From positions 1 through 8,947 of the forward strand of contig JAJRQX010000110.1 of the NCBI GenBank assembly GCA_024280065.1: a stretch of 8,947 nucleotides of DNA, in the 5' to 3' direction. Both the position numbers and the translations under genes were made by a program. The notes under the pieces were generated by a model. That model was not told the origin of the DNA and made no database searches. It saw nothing but the letters and a program-made list of their open reading frames with translations. How positions within the stretch are numbered: the stretch's first letter is position 1; the number at the start of each line of letters is the position of its first letter. This document shows positions 1 through 5,170 of this stretch, piece by piece. This stretch comes from Aquificota bacterium (lineage in GTDB: Bacteria; Aquificota; Aquificia; Aquificales; Aquificaceae).

Positions 1-108
1 AAGGTGGTCCAGAGGGTCCCGGTAAGGGTGGAGATAACAAAGGGACCTAAGGAGGTCCTGAGGGTCGGCATGGGAGGAAGCGTGGCTATTGAGAGGAGGC
101 GAGATTAA
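1..108 (+). CDS. C-terminal end of an HlyD/EmrA-type membrane-fusion protein (partial)
   Basis: The first reading frame is open from the left edge to a TAA at 106-108 and gives the last 35 residues of a protein whose start lies outside the window. The tail begins VVQRVPVRVEI and continues to LRVGMGGSVAIE. This matches the C-terminal beta-barrel end of HlyD/EmrA-type periplasmic adaptor proteins, where a 'VQRVPVRI' strand is followed by 'LR.GMS' and a last strand. In that family the protein bridges an inner-membrane efflux pump and an outer-membrane channel. Only this tail is visible, so the transporter partner and substrate cannot be told. The next gene starts 23 bases downstream on the same strand and may be co-transcribed. 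The family call rests on motif resemblance over a short stretch. Confidence 0.7.
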   Translation, partial: KVVQRVPVRVEITKGPKEVLRVGMGGSVAIERRRD

Positions 109-118
109 GTTATTAGAA

Positions 119-124
119 GGGAGG
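119..124 (+). promoter_or_regulatory. Shine-Dalgarno site of the nitroreductase gene
   Basis: GGGAGG lies seven bases before the ATG at 132. It supports starting this gene at 132 rather than at the internal ATG at 261. That matters because the early start is what includes the unusual N-terminal helical extension. Confidence 0.65.
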
Positions 125-131
125 GAACAGG

Positions 132-1025
132 ATGGGTGAAGAGAGGAGACAGAAGGACCTCAGAGAAGAGGCAAAAGAGGTGTTCAAGAAGTTCTATGAG
201 AGGACCAAGGACATACAGAGGGCTACGACCGAAACGGTAAAGGAGATAGCCGAGAGGACCATGAAGGGCGTGGGACCCACCAGAGAGAGGGTCAGGGAGA
301 TAACTGAAGGCATAGTGGAGAGTGTCCAGAGAACCTTCAAGGACATAAGCTCAAAGGCCTCAGAGGTGGTAGCGGGTGTCCTGGAGGGTGTTGAGGAGGC
401 CTCAAAGAGGGAGTGTCTCAGGATCATAAAGGAGAGGAGGTCAATAACCTACTTTGACCCCGGGAGGGAGGTCCCGGACGAGCTCATAAAGGAGATCCTG
501 AACGTGGCAGCCCTCACACCCTCCGGCTACAACCTCCAGCCCTGGGAGGTCATAGTTGTAAAGAGCAAGGATAAGAAGAAAAAGCTCAGGGAGATATGCT
601 ACAACCAGGCAAAGGTGGAGGAGGCGAGTGCGAACATAGTGATCGTTGCAAATCTCAAGGCGGCGGAGGAACACGTGGACAGAGTTCTGGACAGCTGGAT
701 CCAACTCGGCTACATAAAGGAGGAAGAGAGAGAAGCTCTGAAGGAGCGTATCCTCAAAAGCTGGGAGAGTCCGGAGAGGAGAAAGAGGAAGGCCATAAGG
801 GACGCATCCATGTTCGCGATGAGCCTTATGATAGTCGCCAGGTTCTACGGTCTTGAGACCCACCCTATGGAGGGTTTTGACGAGGCCAGACTGAAGAGAT
901 TCTTGAAGATACCCAGAGACAGGATAGTTCCTATGATAGTTGCCATAGGATACAGGCACCCGGAGAAGGAACTCCTCCCCAGGGCGTACAGGTTCACCTT
1001 TGATGAGTTCGGAAAGATAGTCTAA
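132..1025 (+). CDS. Nitroreductase-family flavoprotein with N-terminal helical extension
   Basis: The 297-residue product has two parts. Residues ~100-297 are a nitroreductase-fold domain: RRSIT (102-106) and PSGYNLQPW (130-138) match the FMN-binding N-terminal signature, GLETHPMEGFD (240-250) the middle segment, and VAIGYR (270-275) the closing strand. Family members use FMN and NAD(P)H to reduce nitro compounds, quinones or flavins; the substrate here cannot be inferred. Residues 1-95 are almost entirely charged amphipathic helix, rich in Glu, Lys, Arg and Thr, with no signal peptide or membrane segment. They resemble phasin-like or coiled-coil segments and could mediate oligomerisation or attachment. 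Typical single-domain members have ~170-220 residues, so this is about 90 longer. A good ribosome site precedes ATG 132, and codon use is uniform across the junction, so a mis-called start is unlikely. The gene ends 9 bases before the HIT gene. Confidence 0.85.
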   Translation: MGEERRQKDLREEAKEVFKKFYERTKDIQRATTETVKEIAERTMKGVGPTRERVREITEGIVESVQRTFKDISSKASEVVAGVLEGVEEASKRECLRIIKERRSITYFDPGREVPDELIKEILNVAALTPSGYNLQPWEVIVVKSKDKKKKLREICYNQAKVEEASANIVIVANLKAAEEHVDRVLDSWIQLGYIKEEEREALKERILKSWESPERRKRKAIRDASMFAMSLMIVARFYGLETHPMEGFDEARLKRFLKIPRDRIVPMIVAIGYRHPEKELLPRAYRFTFDEFGKIV

Positions 1026-1034
1026 AATTTAAGC

Positions 1035-1400
1035 ATGGAGGAGAAGGACTGTATCTTCTGCAAGATAGTGAGGGGTGAGGTCCCTTCCAAGAAGGTCTAC
1101 GAGGACGATAAGGTTTATGCCTTCCACGACATAAACCCCGTTGCCCCCACCCACATACTCATAGTTCCAAAGAAGCACATACTCGGTATCCAGGCCCTTG
1201 AACCCGAGGACGAGTGCCTTGTGGGACACATGTTCTACGTGGCAAGAAGGATCGCTGAGGAGAAAGGTCTGGGCCCCGGGGAAGACCTCAGGGGTGGATA
1301 CAGACTCGTCTTCAACGTGGGAAGGGATGCGGGCCAGAGCGTCTTCCACCTCCACCTACACCTCATAGGTGGGAGACACATGGCCTGGCCTCCGGGATGA
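1035..1400 (+). CDS. HIT-family (histidine triad) nucleotide-binding protein, HINT-like
   Basis: This 121-residue protein is the normal length for the HINT branch of the histidine-triad family, which hydrolyses nucleotide phosphoramidates and acyl-adenylates such as AMP-lysine. It opens with the typical CIFCKI segment (6-11), followed by DINPVAPTHILIVPKKH (32-48). It ends with the triad FHLHLHLIGG, in which H105, H107 and H109 form the His-x-His-x-His motif. H107 would be the nucleotidylated residue by analogy with HINT1. The first two cysteines could take part in metal binding, as in some bacterial members, but this is not certain. No clear Shine-Dalgarno sequence precedes the ATG, so translation is probably coupled to the gene ending 9 bases upstream. 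The stop overlaps the ribF start as ATGA. The physiological substrate is unknown. Confidence 0.93.
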   Translation: MEEKDCIFCKIVRGEVPSKKVYEDDKVYAFHDINPVAPTHILIVPKKHILGIQALEPEDECLVGHMFYVARRIAEEKGLGPGEDLRGGYRLVFNVGRDAGQSVFHLHLHLIGGRHMAWPPG

Positions 1401-2338
1401 GGACCTTCTTTCTGAAGATATCGGACAAACCCTGCCCTGCCGGAGGCGGGCTTGAGACCCTTGAGAGGCTTGAGGAGAACACAGCGGTAATAGTGGGGAA
1501 CTTTGACGGCTACCACCTCGGCCACAGGTATCTTATAGAGAGGCTGAAGAAGAGGGCTGAGGAAAAAGGTCTTAAGACCCTAATCGTCACCTTCTGTCCT
1601 CACCCCCTCAGGGTTCTCGCTCCGAAGGTCGGAATATGCGAACTGACGAGCATGGAGGAGAAGGAGGAGATCCTGAAGGAAGAAGGCCTGGACTATCTGT
1701 GCTTTATAAGGTTTGACAGGGACTTCGCTAAGATGCCCGCAAGGGAGTTCCTTGAGGATGTCCTCTTCAGGAGGCTCGGTTGCAGGTATCTGCTCGTCGG
1801 CTACGACTGGAGGTTCGGCCACAGGAGGGAAGGGGAGATAGAACTGGCGAGAGAAGTTGGTAAGAAGCTCGGTTTTGAGGTTGAGCTTGCCCAGCCATTC
1901 ACCCTGAACGGCCACGTCGTCAGCTCAACCCTGATAAGGAGGCTGCTCTCCGAGGGAAGGCTAAAGGAGGCGGAAACCTTCTTAGGGAGGCCTTACTGGG
2001 TGAAGAGGAAGGTGGTGAGGGGCGAGGGAAGAGGTTCAAAGATAGGCTTTCCGACAGCTAACCTGAAGGATACGGAGAACCTCTGCCTCAAGGAAGGGGT
2101 TTACGCGGTCAGGGTTGAGAACAGGTTCCCGGGAGTGGCAAACTACGGATACAGGCCCACCTTCGGGGGTAAGAAGAGGGTCCTTGAGGTACACATACAC
2201 GGCTTCAGCGGAGACCTGAGGGGGAAGGTCATAAAGGTTGAGTTCCTCAGGTTCATAAGGGAGGAGAGGAAGTTCGGGTCTGTTGAAGAGCTGAGGAGGC
2301 AGATAGAGAAGGACCTTCAGTCCGCCCTTGAACTGTAG
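1397..2338 (+). CDS. ribF: Bifunctional riboflavin kinase / FAD synthetase
   Basis: RibF phosphorylates riboflavin to FMN and adenylates FMN to FAD in the cytoplasm. The 313-residue length is normal. The N-terminal adenylyltransferase domain shows GNFDGYHLGH (34-43) with the nucleotidyltransferase HxGH at 40-43, TFCPHP (65-70), VGYDWRFG (134-141) and VSSTLIRRLL (175-184). The C-terminal kinase domain shows GRGSKIGFPTANL (211-223) with the conserved PTAN (219-222), YGYRPTFGG (250-258) and LEVHI, in which E264 is the likely catalytic base. A Tyr occupies the third position after FDG, where most relatives have Val, Met or Phe. The start overlaps the HIT stop as ATGA, which indicates translational coupling. 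The last 22 bases overlap a convergent gene on the minus strand. The nearby nitroreductase would consume the FMN made here; that link is an inference. Confidence 0.96.
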   Translation: MRTFFLKISDKPCPAGGGLETLERLEENTAVIVGNFDGYHLGHRYLIERLKKRAEEKGLKTLIVTFCPHPLRVLAPKVGICELTSMEEKEEILKEEGLDYLCFIRFDRDFAKMPAREFLEDVLFRRLGCRYLLVGYDWRFGHRREGEIELAREVGKKLGFEVELAQPFTLNGHVVSSTLIRRLLSEGRLKEAETFLGRPYWVKRKVVRGEGRGSKIGFPTANLKDTENLCLKEGVYAVRVENRFPGVANYGYRPTFGGKKRVLEVHIHGFSGDLRGKVIKVEFLRFIREERKFGSVEELRRQIEKDLQSALEL

Positions 2339-2592
2339 TCTATCCTTATCTCGCCGTTCTTGAGCAGAACAAAGCTCTTCTCAAGCCTATCTTTGATACC
2401 CTTCTTGTTGGAGAGGAAGTTCTCCAGACCCTTCGGTTCGTTGTGGGCCTTAAGGAGGTAGTTCCTCACCTCTCCGTTGTCAAAGTGTATCCTGACCGGG
2501 AGACAGTAGAACTTGGAATCAGTCCCTTCCGAACATCTCCTTATATCACCCGCTACCTCTATCTTTACGCTCCTTGCGATGATCTCCTCCAT
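2317..2592 (-). CDS. Uncharacterised 91-residue protein
   Basis: I do not recognise this protein. Several points suggest it is real: its codons (AGG, ATA, GAG, CTC) match the neighbours, it fills an otherwise empty 280-base interval, and it begins just downstream of an AT-rich promoter-like spacer. It is soluble and charged, with no signal peptide or membrane segment. The first part alternates hydrophobic and polar residues (SVKIEVAG, then LPVRIHFDNGEVRNYLLKAH at 31-50), suggesting beta-strands, followed by a Lys/Asn-rich helix. C20 and C30 are ten residues apart, in the segment before the second strand. The gene is transcribed divergently from the tusA operon, and its 3' end runs 22 bases into ribF from the opposite side. 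No typical ribosome site precedes the ATG, which fits a leaderless message. Function unknown. Confidence 0.7.
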   Translation of the reverse strand: MEEIIARSVKIEVAGDIRRCSEGTDSKFYCLPVRIHFDNGEVRNYLLKAHNEPKGLENFLSNKKGIKDRLEKSFVLLKNGEIRIDYSSRAD

Positions 2593-2620
2593 AACCTGAT
2601 ATTATATTTATTTATCTGTC
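2593..2620. promoter_or_regulatory. AT-rich divergent promoter spacer
   Basis: These 28 bases separate two divergent genes and are strikingly AT-rich in a GC-balanced window. On the minus strand a perfect TATAAT occupies 2606-2601. The usual ~7-base distance puts its transcription start at about 2594, within two or three bases of the ATG at 2592, so that message would be leaderless or nearly so. On the plus strand, overlapping -10-like hexamers (TATTAT at 2600-2605, TATATT at 2603-2608) could serve the tusA operon, with TTGCGA at 2574-2579 as a weak -35 candidate at longer than ideal spacing. No good -35 was found for the minus strand. Confidence 0.55.
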
Positions 2621-2863
2621 ATGCAGGAGGTTAAGGTAGACAGGGAGCTGGACATAAGAGGTGAGGTCTGTCCATTCACCTTCGTCAAGAGCAAGCTGGT
2701 CCTTGAGGAGATGGAAGTGGGAGAGGTCCTGAGGGTTATAATAGACTACCCTCCTTCCGCGGAGAACGTCCCGAAGAGCATGCGTGAGGAAGGTCAGGAG
2801 GTGATCGCGGTAAACCGCATAGGTGACAACCTTTGGGAGATCCTCATAAGAAAGCTAAGATGA
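2621..2863 (+). CDS. TusA/SirA-family sulfur carrier protein
   Basis: This 80-residue protein is the normal size for the TusA fold. Family members carry a persulfide on one conserved cysteine and pass sulfur between cysteine desulfurases, DsrE-type proteins and acceptors. Here LDIRGEVCPFTFVKSK (10-25) contains the active cysteine C17 followed by P18. The classical CPxP motif reads CPFT, so its second proline is replaced by T20. I recall this variant from a thermophile/archaeal-like subgroup, but no search was possible. The central PPSAENVPKS (44-53) matches the conserved segment before the second helix. The ATG follows the AT-rich spacer directly with no upstream Shine-Dalgarno; the only GGAGG lies inside the first codons. 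The stop overlaps the dsrE-like start as ATGA. Because the neighbours are DsrE, F and H homologues, it is probably the first carrier of a relay. Confidence 0.9.
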   Translation: MQEVKVDRELDIRGEVCPFTFVKSKLVLEEMEVGEVLRVIIDYPPSAENVPKSMREEGQEVIAVNRIGDNLWEILIRKLR

Positions 2864-3165
2864 AGGTACTGTTTGTAATAACCAGCATACCCTACGCCAA
2901 GGATTACAACACGGTACTGAACCTGATAAGGAAGCTGAGGGAGAGGGGTCATGAGGTTTCGGTCTTCTTCTCAGGAAACGGGGTTTACTACCTGATAAGA
3001 CCGGAGGCTAGGGAGATAGGCGATCTGGGTGCTAAGGTCCTCTTCTGCTCCCACTCCGCTCACCAGAGGGGCGTCCCTACGGACGTGGACTGGGCGGAGA
3101 GTAGCTCAACCTACGGCCTGTCCCAGATCATAGGGGAGTTTGACAGGGTCCTTGTCTTTAACTGA
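2860..3165 (+). CDS. DsrE/TusD-like sulfur relay subunit
   Basis: The 101-residue product starts MKVLFVITSIPY at the ATG overlapping the tusA-like stop (ATGA). A TTG 27 bases upstream would add nine residues that lie within the preceding gene, and it is rejected. It has the DsrE/F-like fold pattern: an N-terminal beta strand, a long helix (19-30), the strand HEVSVFFSGNGVYYLIR (31-47), then KVLFCSHSAHQRGV (59-72). C63, with A67 and the RG pair at 70-71, matches the conserved persulfide-carrying Cys...A..RG of DsrE and TusD. In that family it accepts sulfur from TusA and hands it on, typically within an EFH (DCB) heterohexamer. The next two genes supply F-like and H-like partners in the canonical order. 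It could serve tRNA thiolation or wider sulfur trafficking; no dsrAB or dsrC is visible here. Confidence 0.85.
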   Translation: MKVLFVITSIPYAKDYNTVLNLIRKLRERGHEVSVFFSGNGVYYLIRPEAREIGDLGAKVLFCSHSAHQRGVPTDVDWAESSSTYGLSQIIGEFDRVLVFN

Positions 3166-3171
3166 GGGAGG
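3166..3171 (+). promoter_or_regulatory. Shine-Dalgarno site of the dsrF-like gene
   Basis: GGGAGG sits immediately after the dsrE-like stop codon and four bases before the ATG at 3176. It fixes that ATG as the start and argues against the in-frame TTG at 3140, which lies inside the preceding gene. Confidence 0.65.
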
Positions 3172-3175
3172 CGGT

Positions 3176-3517
3176 ATGAGGATAGCTTTCATACTTAAAG
3201 GAGACCCCTTTTCCTGGAAGGCACACGAAGCCCTGAGGATAGCTACAGCCCTCGGCATAAACCACGAGGTCAACTTCATCTTCATAAGGGACGGTGTCTA
3301 TACTCTTACAAGATGGTCTCCCGAAGACCTCGGGGTTGAAACCTTTGAGAAGTTCTACGAGACCCTTGACTTCCTGAAGATAAACCTCATCGTTGAGGAC
3401 GCGTCAATGCAGGAAAGGGGTCTTAAGGAGAGTGACTTTGTGAAGAGGGTCAGGGTCATGTCCGCTGAGGAGATAAGCGAGATAATAAACGGATCGGAGG
3501 CTGTCTTCGTATGGTGA
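3176..3517 (+). CDS. DsrF/TusC-like sulfur relay subunit
   Basis: This 113-residue protein begins MRIAFILKGDPFSWKAHEAL, which fits the DsrF/TusC pattern of a first strand followed by a Pro-containing loop and helix. INHEVNFIFIRDGVYTL (residues ~39-55) matches the family's second strand and the 'GDGVY.L' turn. The C-terminal half alternates strands and helices (KINLIVEDASMQERGL, MSAEEISEIINGSEAVFVW). It contains no cysteine, consistent with TusC/DsrF being a structural rather than sulfur-carrying subunit. It is preceded by a good ribosome site, and its last seven bases overlap the next gene (ATGGTGA). Gene order and size make it the F/C subunit of the EFH complex. Assignment is by fold pattern and context, since primary sequence is divergent in this family. 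Confidence 0.8.
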   Translation: MRIAFILKGDPFSWKAHEALRIATALGINHEVNFIFIRDGVYTLTRWSPEDLGVETFEKFYETLDFLKINLIVEDASMQERGLKESDFVKRVRVMSAEEISEIINGSEAVFVW

Positions 3518-3750
3518 ACACCCTCTGGCTCGTCAGGAAGCTGGGTGACTTCTCATCTGAGCTTATATCGGAGGGCGACGTTGTGGTCCTCATAAGCGAC
3601 GGGGTTCTGAGGTGGCCCACGAGGAGGGGTTGGTATGTGTGCAGGGAGGACGCGGAGGCGAGAGGGCTTAAGGTCCCGGAGGAAATGATGAAGAGTTACG
3701 AGGAGATAGTAGACCTGATTGAGAAGGCGAGGAGGGTTGTGGTCTGGTGA
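3511..3750 (+). CDS. DsrH/TusB-like sulfur relay subunit
   Basis: The 79-residue product opens MVNTLWLVRKLGDF, resembling the 'LHTL..SP' beginning of DsrH/TusB. It continues with EGDVVVLISDGVL (21-33), the family strand plus DGV turn, then WYVCREDAEARGLKV (41-55), which matches 'LYVL.EDL.ARG'. It ends with a helix and strand (EEIVDLIEKARRVVVW). It is a little shorter than typical members (~95-100 residues). The cysteine near position 20, reported as conserved in Allochromatium DsrH, is missing; the only cysteine is C44, in the 'LYVL' strand. It therefore either does not carry sulfur or does so from another site. It overlaps the previous gene by seven bases and the next as GTGA, so translation is probably coupled through the operon. 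Confidence 0.8.
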   Translation: MVNTLWLVRKLGDFSSELISEGDVVVLISDGVLRWPTRRGWYVCREDAEARGLKVPEEMMKSYEEIVDLIEKARRVVVW

Positions 3751-4235
3751 GGTGGGAGATATCAAAGACCTTCAGGTTTGAGGCGGGCCACAGGGTCTGG
3801 AAGCAGAACCTGACCTCTGGGAGAGGTGCTGAGCTGACAAAGGAAAGACCTGTGAACAAGTGCGTGAACCTTCACGGCCACAGCTATGTCCTTGAGGTCA
3901 CCGTTGGATCGGATACACTCACGGATCAGGAGATGGTCATGGACTTCTACCACGTCAAGAACGCCCTCAAGGATCTTATAGACACCATAGACCACAGCTT
4001 CATAATAGACGTGAACGACCCCATGTATGAGGACCTCAAGAAGGTGGCGGAAAAATACGGGGCCTTCAAGATATTTCCGGTGAACTTCTGTCCCACAGCG
4101 GAGGCCCTGGCCAAGTTCTTCTACGACTTTCTGACCGAAAGGTTAAAGGAGGTAGGTCTCTTGGGCGAAGTTAAGGTGGTGAAGGTTGTACTCTGGGAGA
4201 CCGCTACTTCAAAGGCTGAGTACAGACCTGGATAA
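3747..4235 (+). CDS. queD: 6-pyruvoyl-tetrahydropterin synthase family, QueD-like (6-carboxytetrahydropterin synthase)
   Basis: QueD converts 7,8-dihydroneopterin triphosphate to 6-carboxy-tetrahydropterin, an early step towards preQ0, preQ1 and queuosine in tRNA position 34. The 162-residue product shows FEAGHR (11-16) with zinc ligand H15, then CVNLHGHSY (39-47) with the catalytic C39 and zinc ligands H43 and H45. MDFYHVK (65-71) and TIDHSF (80-85) carry the conserved D66 and the Asp-His pair 82-83, and LWETATS (149-155) carries E151, the expected pterin anchor. The Cys-x3-His-Gly-His spacing fits QueD or PTPS-I/II rather than the Glu-containing PTPS-III type. It has ~25-40 residues more than short QueD proteins, mainly between residues 17-36 and 86-112. 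The GTG start overlaps the dsrH-like stop (GTGA). The 3' end overlaps a convergent gene by 32 bases. A strict QueD versus other pterin role is not proven. Confidence 0.88.
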   Translation: MRWEISKTFRFEAGHRVWKQNLTSGRGAELTKERPVNKCVNLHGHSYVLEVTVGSDTLTDQEMVMDFYHVKNALKDLIDTIDHSFIIDVNDPMYEDLKKVAEKYGAFKIFPVNFCPTAEALAKFFYDFLTERLKEVGLLGEVKVVKVVLWETATSKAEYRPG

Positions 4236-4863
4236 GGGGACATCCGTCACAGATGGGTCTTTTTCTGCAGAACCTTTTGGCGTGCTCGTTAAGAAGGGCG
4301 TGAAACTCCTTATAAACCCAGAGGTCCCTCGGGAGGTTTCCCTCAAACCAGCCCTTCAGGGTCTCGTAATCGCCCTCCTTACCGAAGACCCTCTTAACTA
4401 TCCTCTTCGTGTAAGCGTCTATCACAAAGTGGAGTCTCCCTCCCGCATAGAGCAGTATGGCGTCCGCGGTCTCCCTACCCACACCCTTCACCTTGAGGAG
4501 GTCGTCCCTAGGTATGGTGGATACCTTATCTATAGGGTCTAAGAACTTTGCTACCTCTTTCAGTCTCCTCGCTTTTACCCTGTAGTAGCCTGAGGGTCTG
4601 ATCAATTTTTCAATCTCTCCTGTATCCATACTTTTTAAGGCTTTGAGGGATAAGACCTTCCTCGCCTTCAGGTTATCAATAGCTTTCTCTACGTTCTTCC
4701 AGCTTGTGTTCTGGGTCAGAACCGCACCTATAACTATCTCTTCCCTCGGGTCTGAACATTCCTTCCTGTGGTATTCCTCGTCAACAGGCCACCAGTTCTG
4801 GGGACCGTAGGCTTCAAGGAGTGCCTCAAAGACCCTGAGGAGCTCAGCCCTTGAACTTCTCAA
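4204..4863 (-). CDS. HhH-GPD DNA glycosylase, endonuclease III-like with [4Fe-4S] motif (MagIII-type)
   Basis: The 219-residue product belongs to the Nth/MutY base-excision repair superfamily. It shows YGPQNWWP (19-26) and GAVLTQNTSW (46-55), features of the MagIII-like branch (3-methyladenine glycosylase III). LLKVKGVGRETADAILLYA (122-140) is the helix-hairpin-helix, and FVIDAYTKR (146-154) carries the catalytic D149. Four cysteines, C199, C205, C208 and C214 (spacing x5, x2, x5), form the iron-sulfur loop; classical Nth has x6, x2, x5. The Lys that makes Nth a bifunctional AP lyase is E131 here (GRETA instead of GRKTA), so a monofunctional glycosylase is predicted. No ATG is available; the TTG at 4863 has AGGGTGA upstream at suitable distance and overlaps the PII-like gene by 20 bases. 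It is last in the carbon-uptake operon, and the functional link is unclear. Confidence 0.88.
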   Translation of the reverse strand: MRSSRAELLRVFEALLEAYGPQNWWPVDEEYHRKECSDPREEIVIGAVLTQNTSWKNVEKAIDNLKARKVLSLKALKSMDTGEIEKLIRPSGYYRVKARRLKEVAKFLDPIDKVSTIPRDDLLKVKGVGRETADAILLYAGGRLHFVIDAYTKRIVKRVFGKEGDYETLKGWFEGNLPRDLWVYKEFHALLNEHAKRFCRKRPICDGCPLIQVCTQPLK

Positions 4864-5170
4864 GCCTGCTCACCCTGACGTCCGAAACGAATACCACGCC
4901 CGAGTGCTTGTTCAGGAAAGGGGTTATCCCCTCAACTATGGCCTCCACCTTATCTTCGGGCATTACGGAGATTACCATCACAAGGGTGTCTTCCTCGTTA
5001 AATAACAGGTGGCCTTCGTGGAACCCGTGGCTTCCCTTCCCTGAAACGTTATGGATTATGGTGTAGCCGCTCACCCCCGCCCTCTCAAGAAGGTCAATGA
5101 CAAACTCAAGGTGCTCGCCCTTGACAATTATCTCCACCTTTTTCAGCTCGTAAAGGTTAAGCCTGTCCAT
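4844..5170 (-). CDS. PII-like signalling protein associated with inorganic-carbon uptake
   Basis: This 108-residue protein has the PII pattern: strand LKKVEIIVKGEHLEFVIDLL (9-28), then AGVSGYTIIHNVSGKGSHGF (31-50), strand DTLVMVISVM (61-70), helix and final strand (GVVFVSDVRV, 91-100). The T-loop region is short and contains GKGSHG (44-49), as in SbtB and CPII-type PII-like proteins. It lacks the canonical Gln39 context and uridylylated Tyr51 of GlnB/GlnK, so nitrogen-type regulation is unlikely. SbtB- and CPII-type relatives are encoded beside bicarbonate transporters and bind adenine nucleotides, in some cases with bicarbonate. Here it directly follows dabA and overlaps it by 28 bases, so it probably senses energy or carbon status and gates the DabA module. 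It lacks the C-terminal CxGxxC redox motif of some SbtB proteins. The ligand is not deducible. Confidence 0.85.
   Translation of the reverse strand: MDRLNLYELKKVEIIVKGEHLEFVIDLLERAGVSGYTIIHNVSGKGSHGFHEGHLLFNEEDTLVMVISVMPEDKVEAIVEGITPFLNKHSGVVFVSDVRVSRLEKFKG

Noticed and set aside
441..959. 172-codon open frame on the minus strand opposite the nitroreductase gene
   Set aside because: It is antisense to a gene with clear family motifs, has no recognisable domain or ribosome site, and is explained by the GAG/AGG-rich codons of the sense strand.
1029..1355. 108-codon open frame on the minus strand opposite the HIT gene
   Set aside because: The sense strand encodes an unmistakable histidine-triad protein; the antisense product has no supporting feature.
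2833..2859. TTG start giving nine extra residues to the DsrE-like protein
   Set aside because: It lies within tusA and adds MGDPHKKAK, while the ATG at 2860 gives the normal family start and the standard ATGA overlap.
3140..3175. TTG start giving twelve extra residues to the DsrF-like protein
   Set aside because: The ATG at 3176 has a good GGGAGG site and the expected family N-terminus; the TTG lies inside the preceding gene.
3747..4235. PTPS-III alternative (folate pathway bypass enzyme) for the QueD-like gene
   Set aside because: PTPS-III proteins have Glu in place of the catalytic Cys; here C39 is present at the correct spacing from His-Gly-His.
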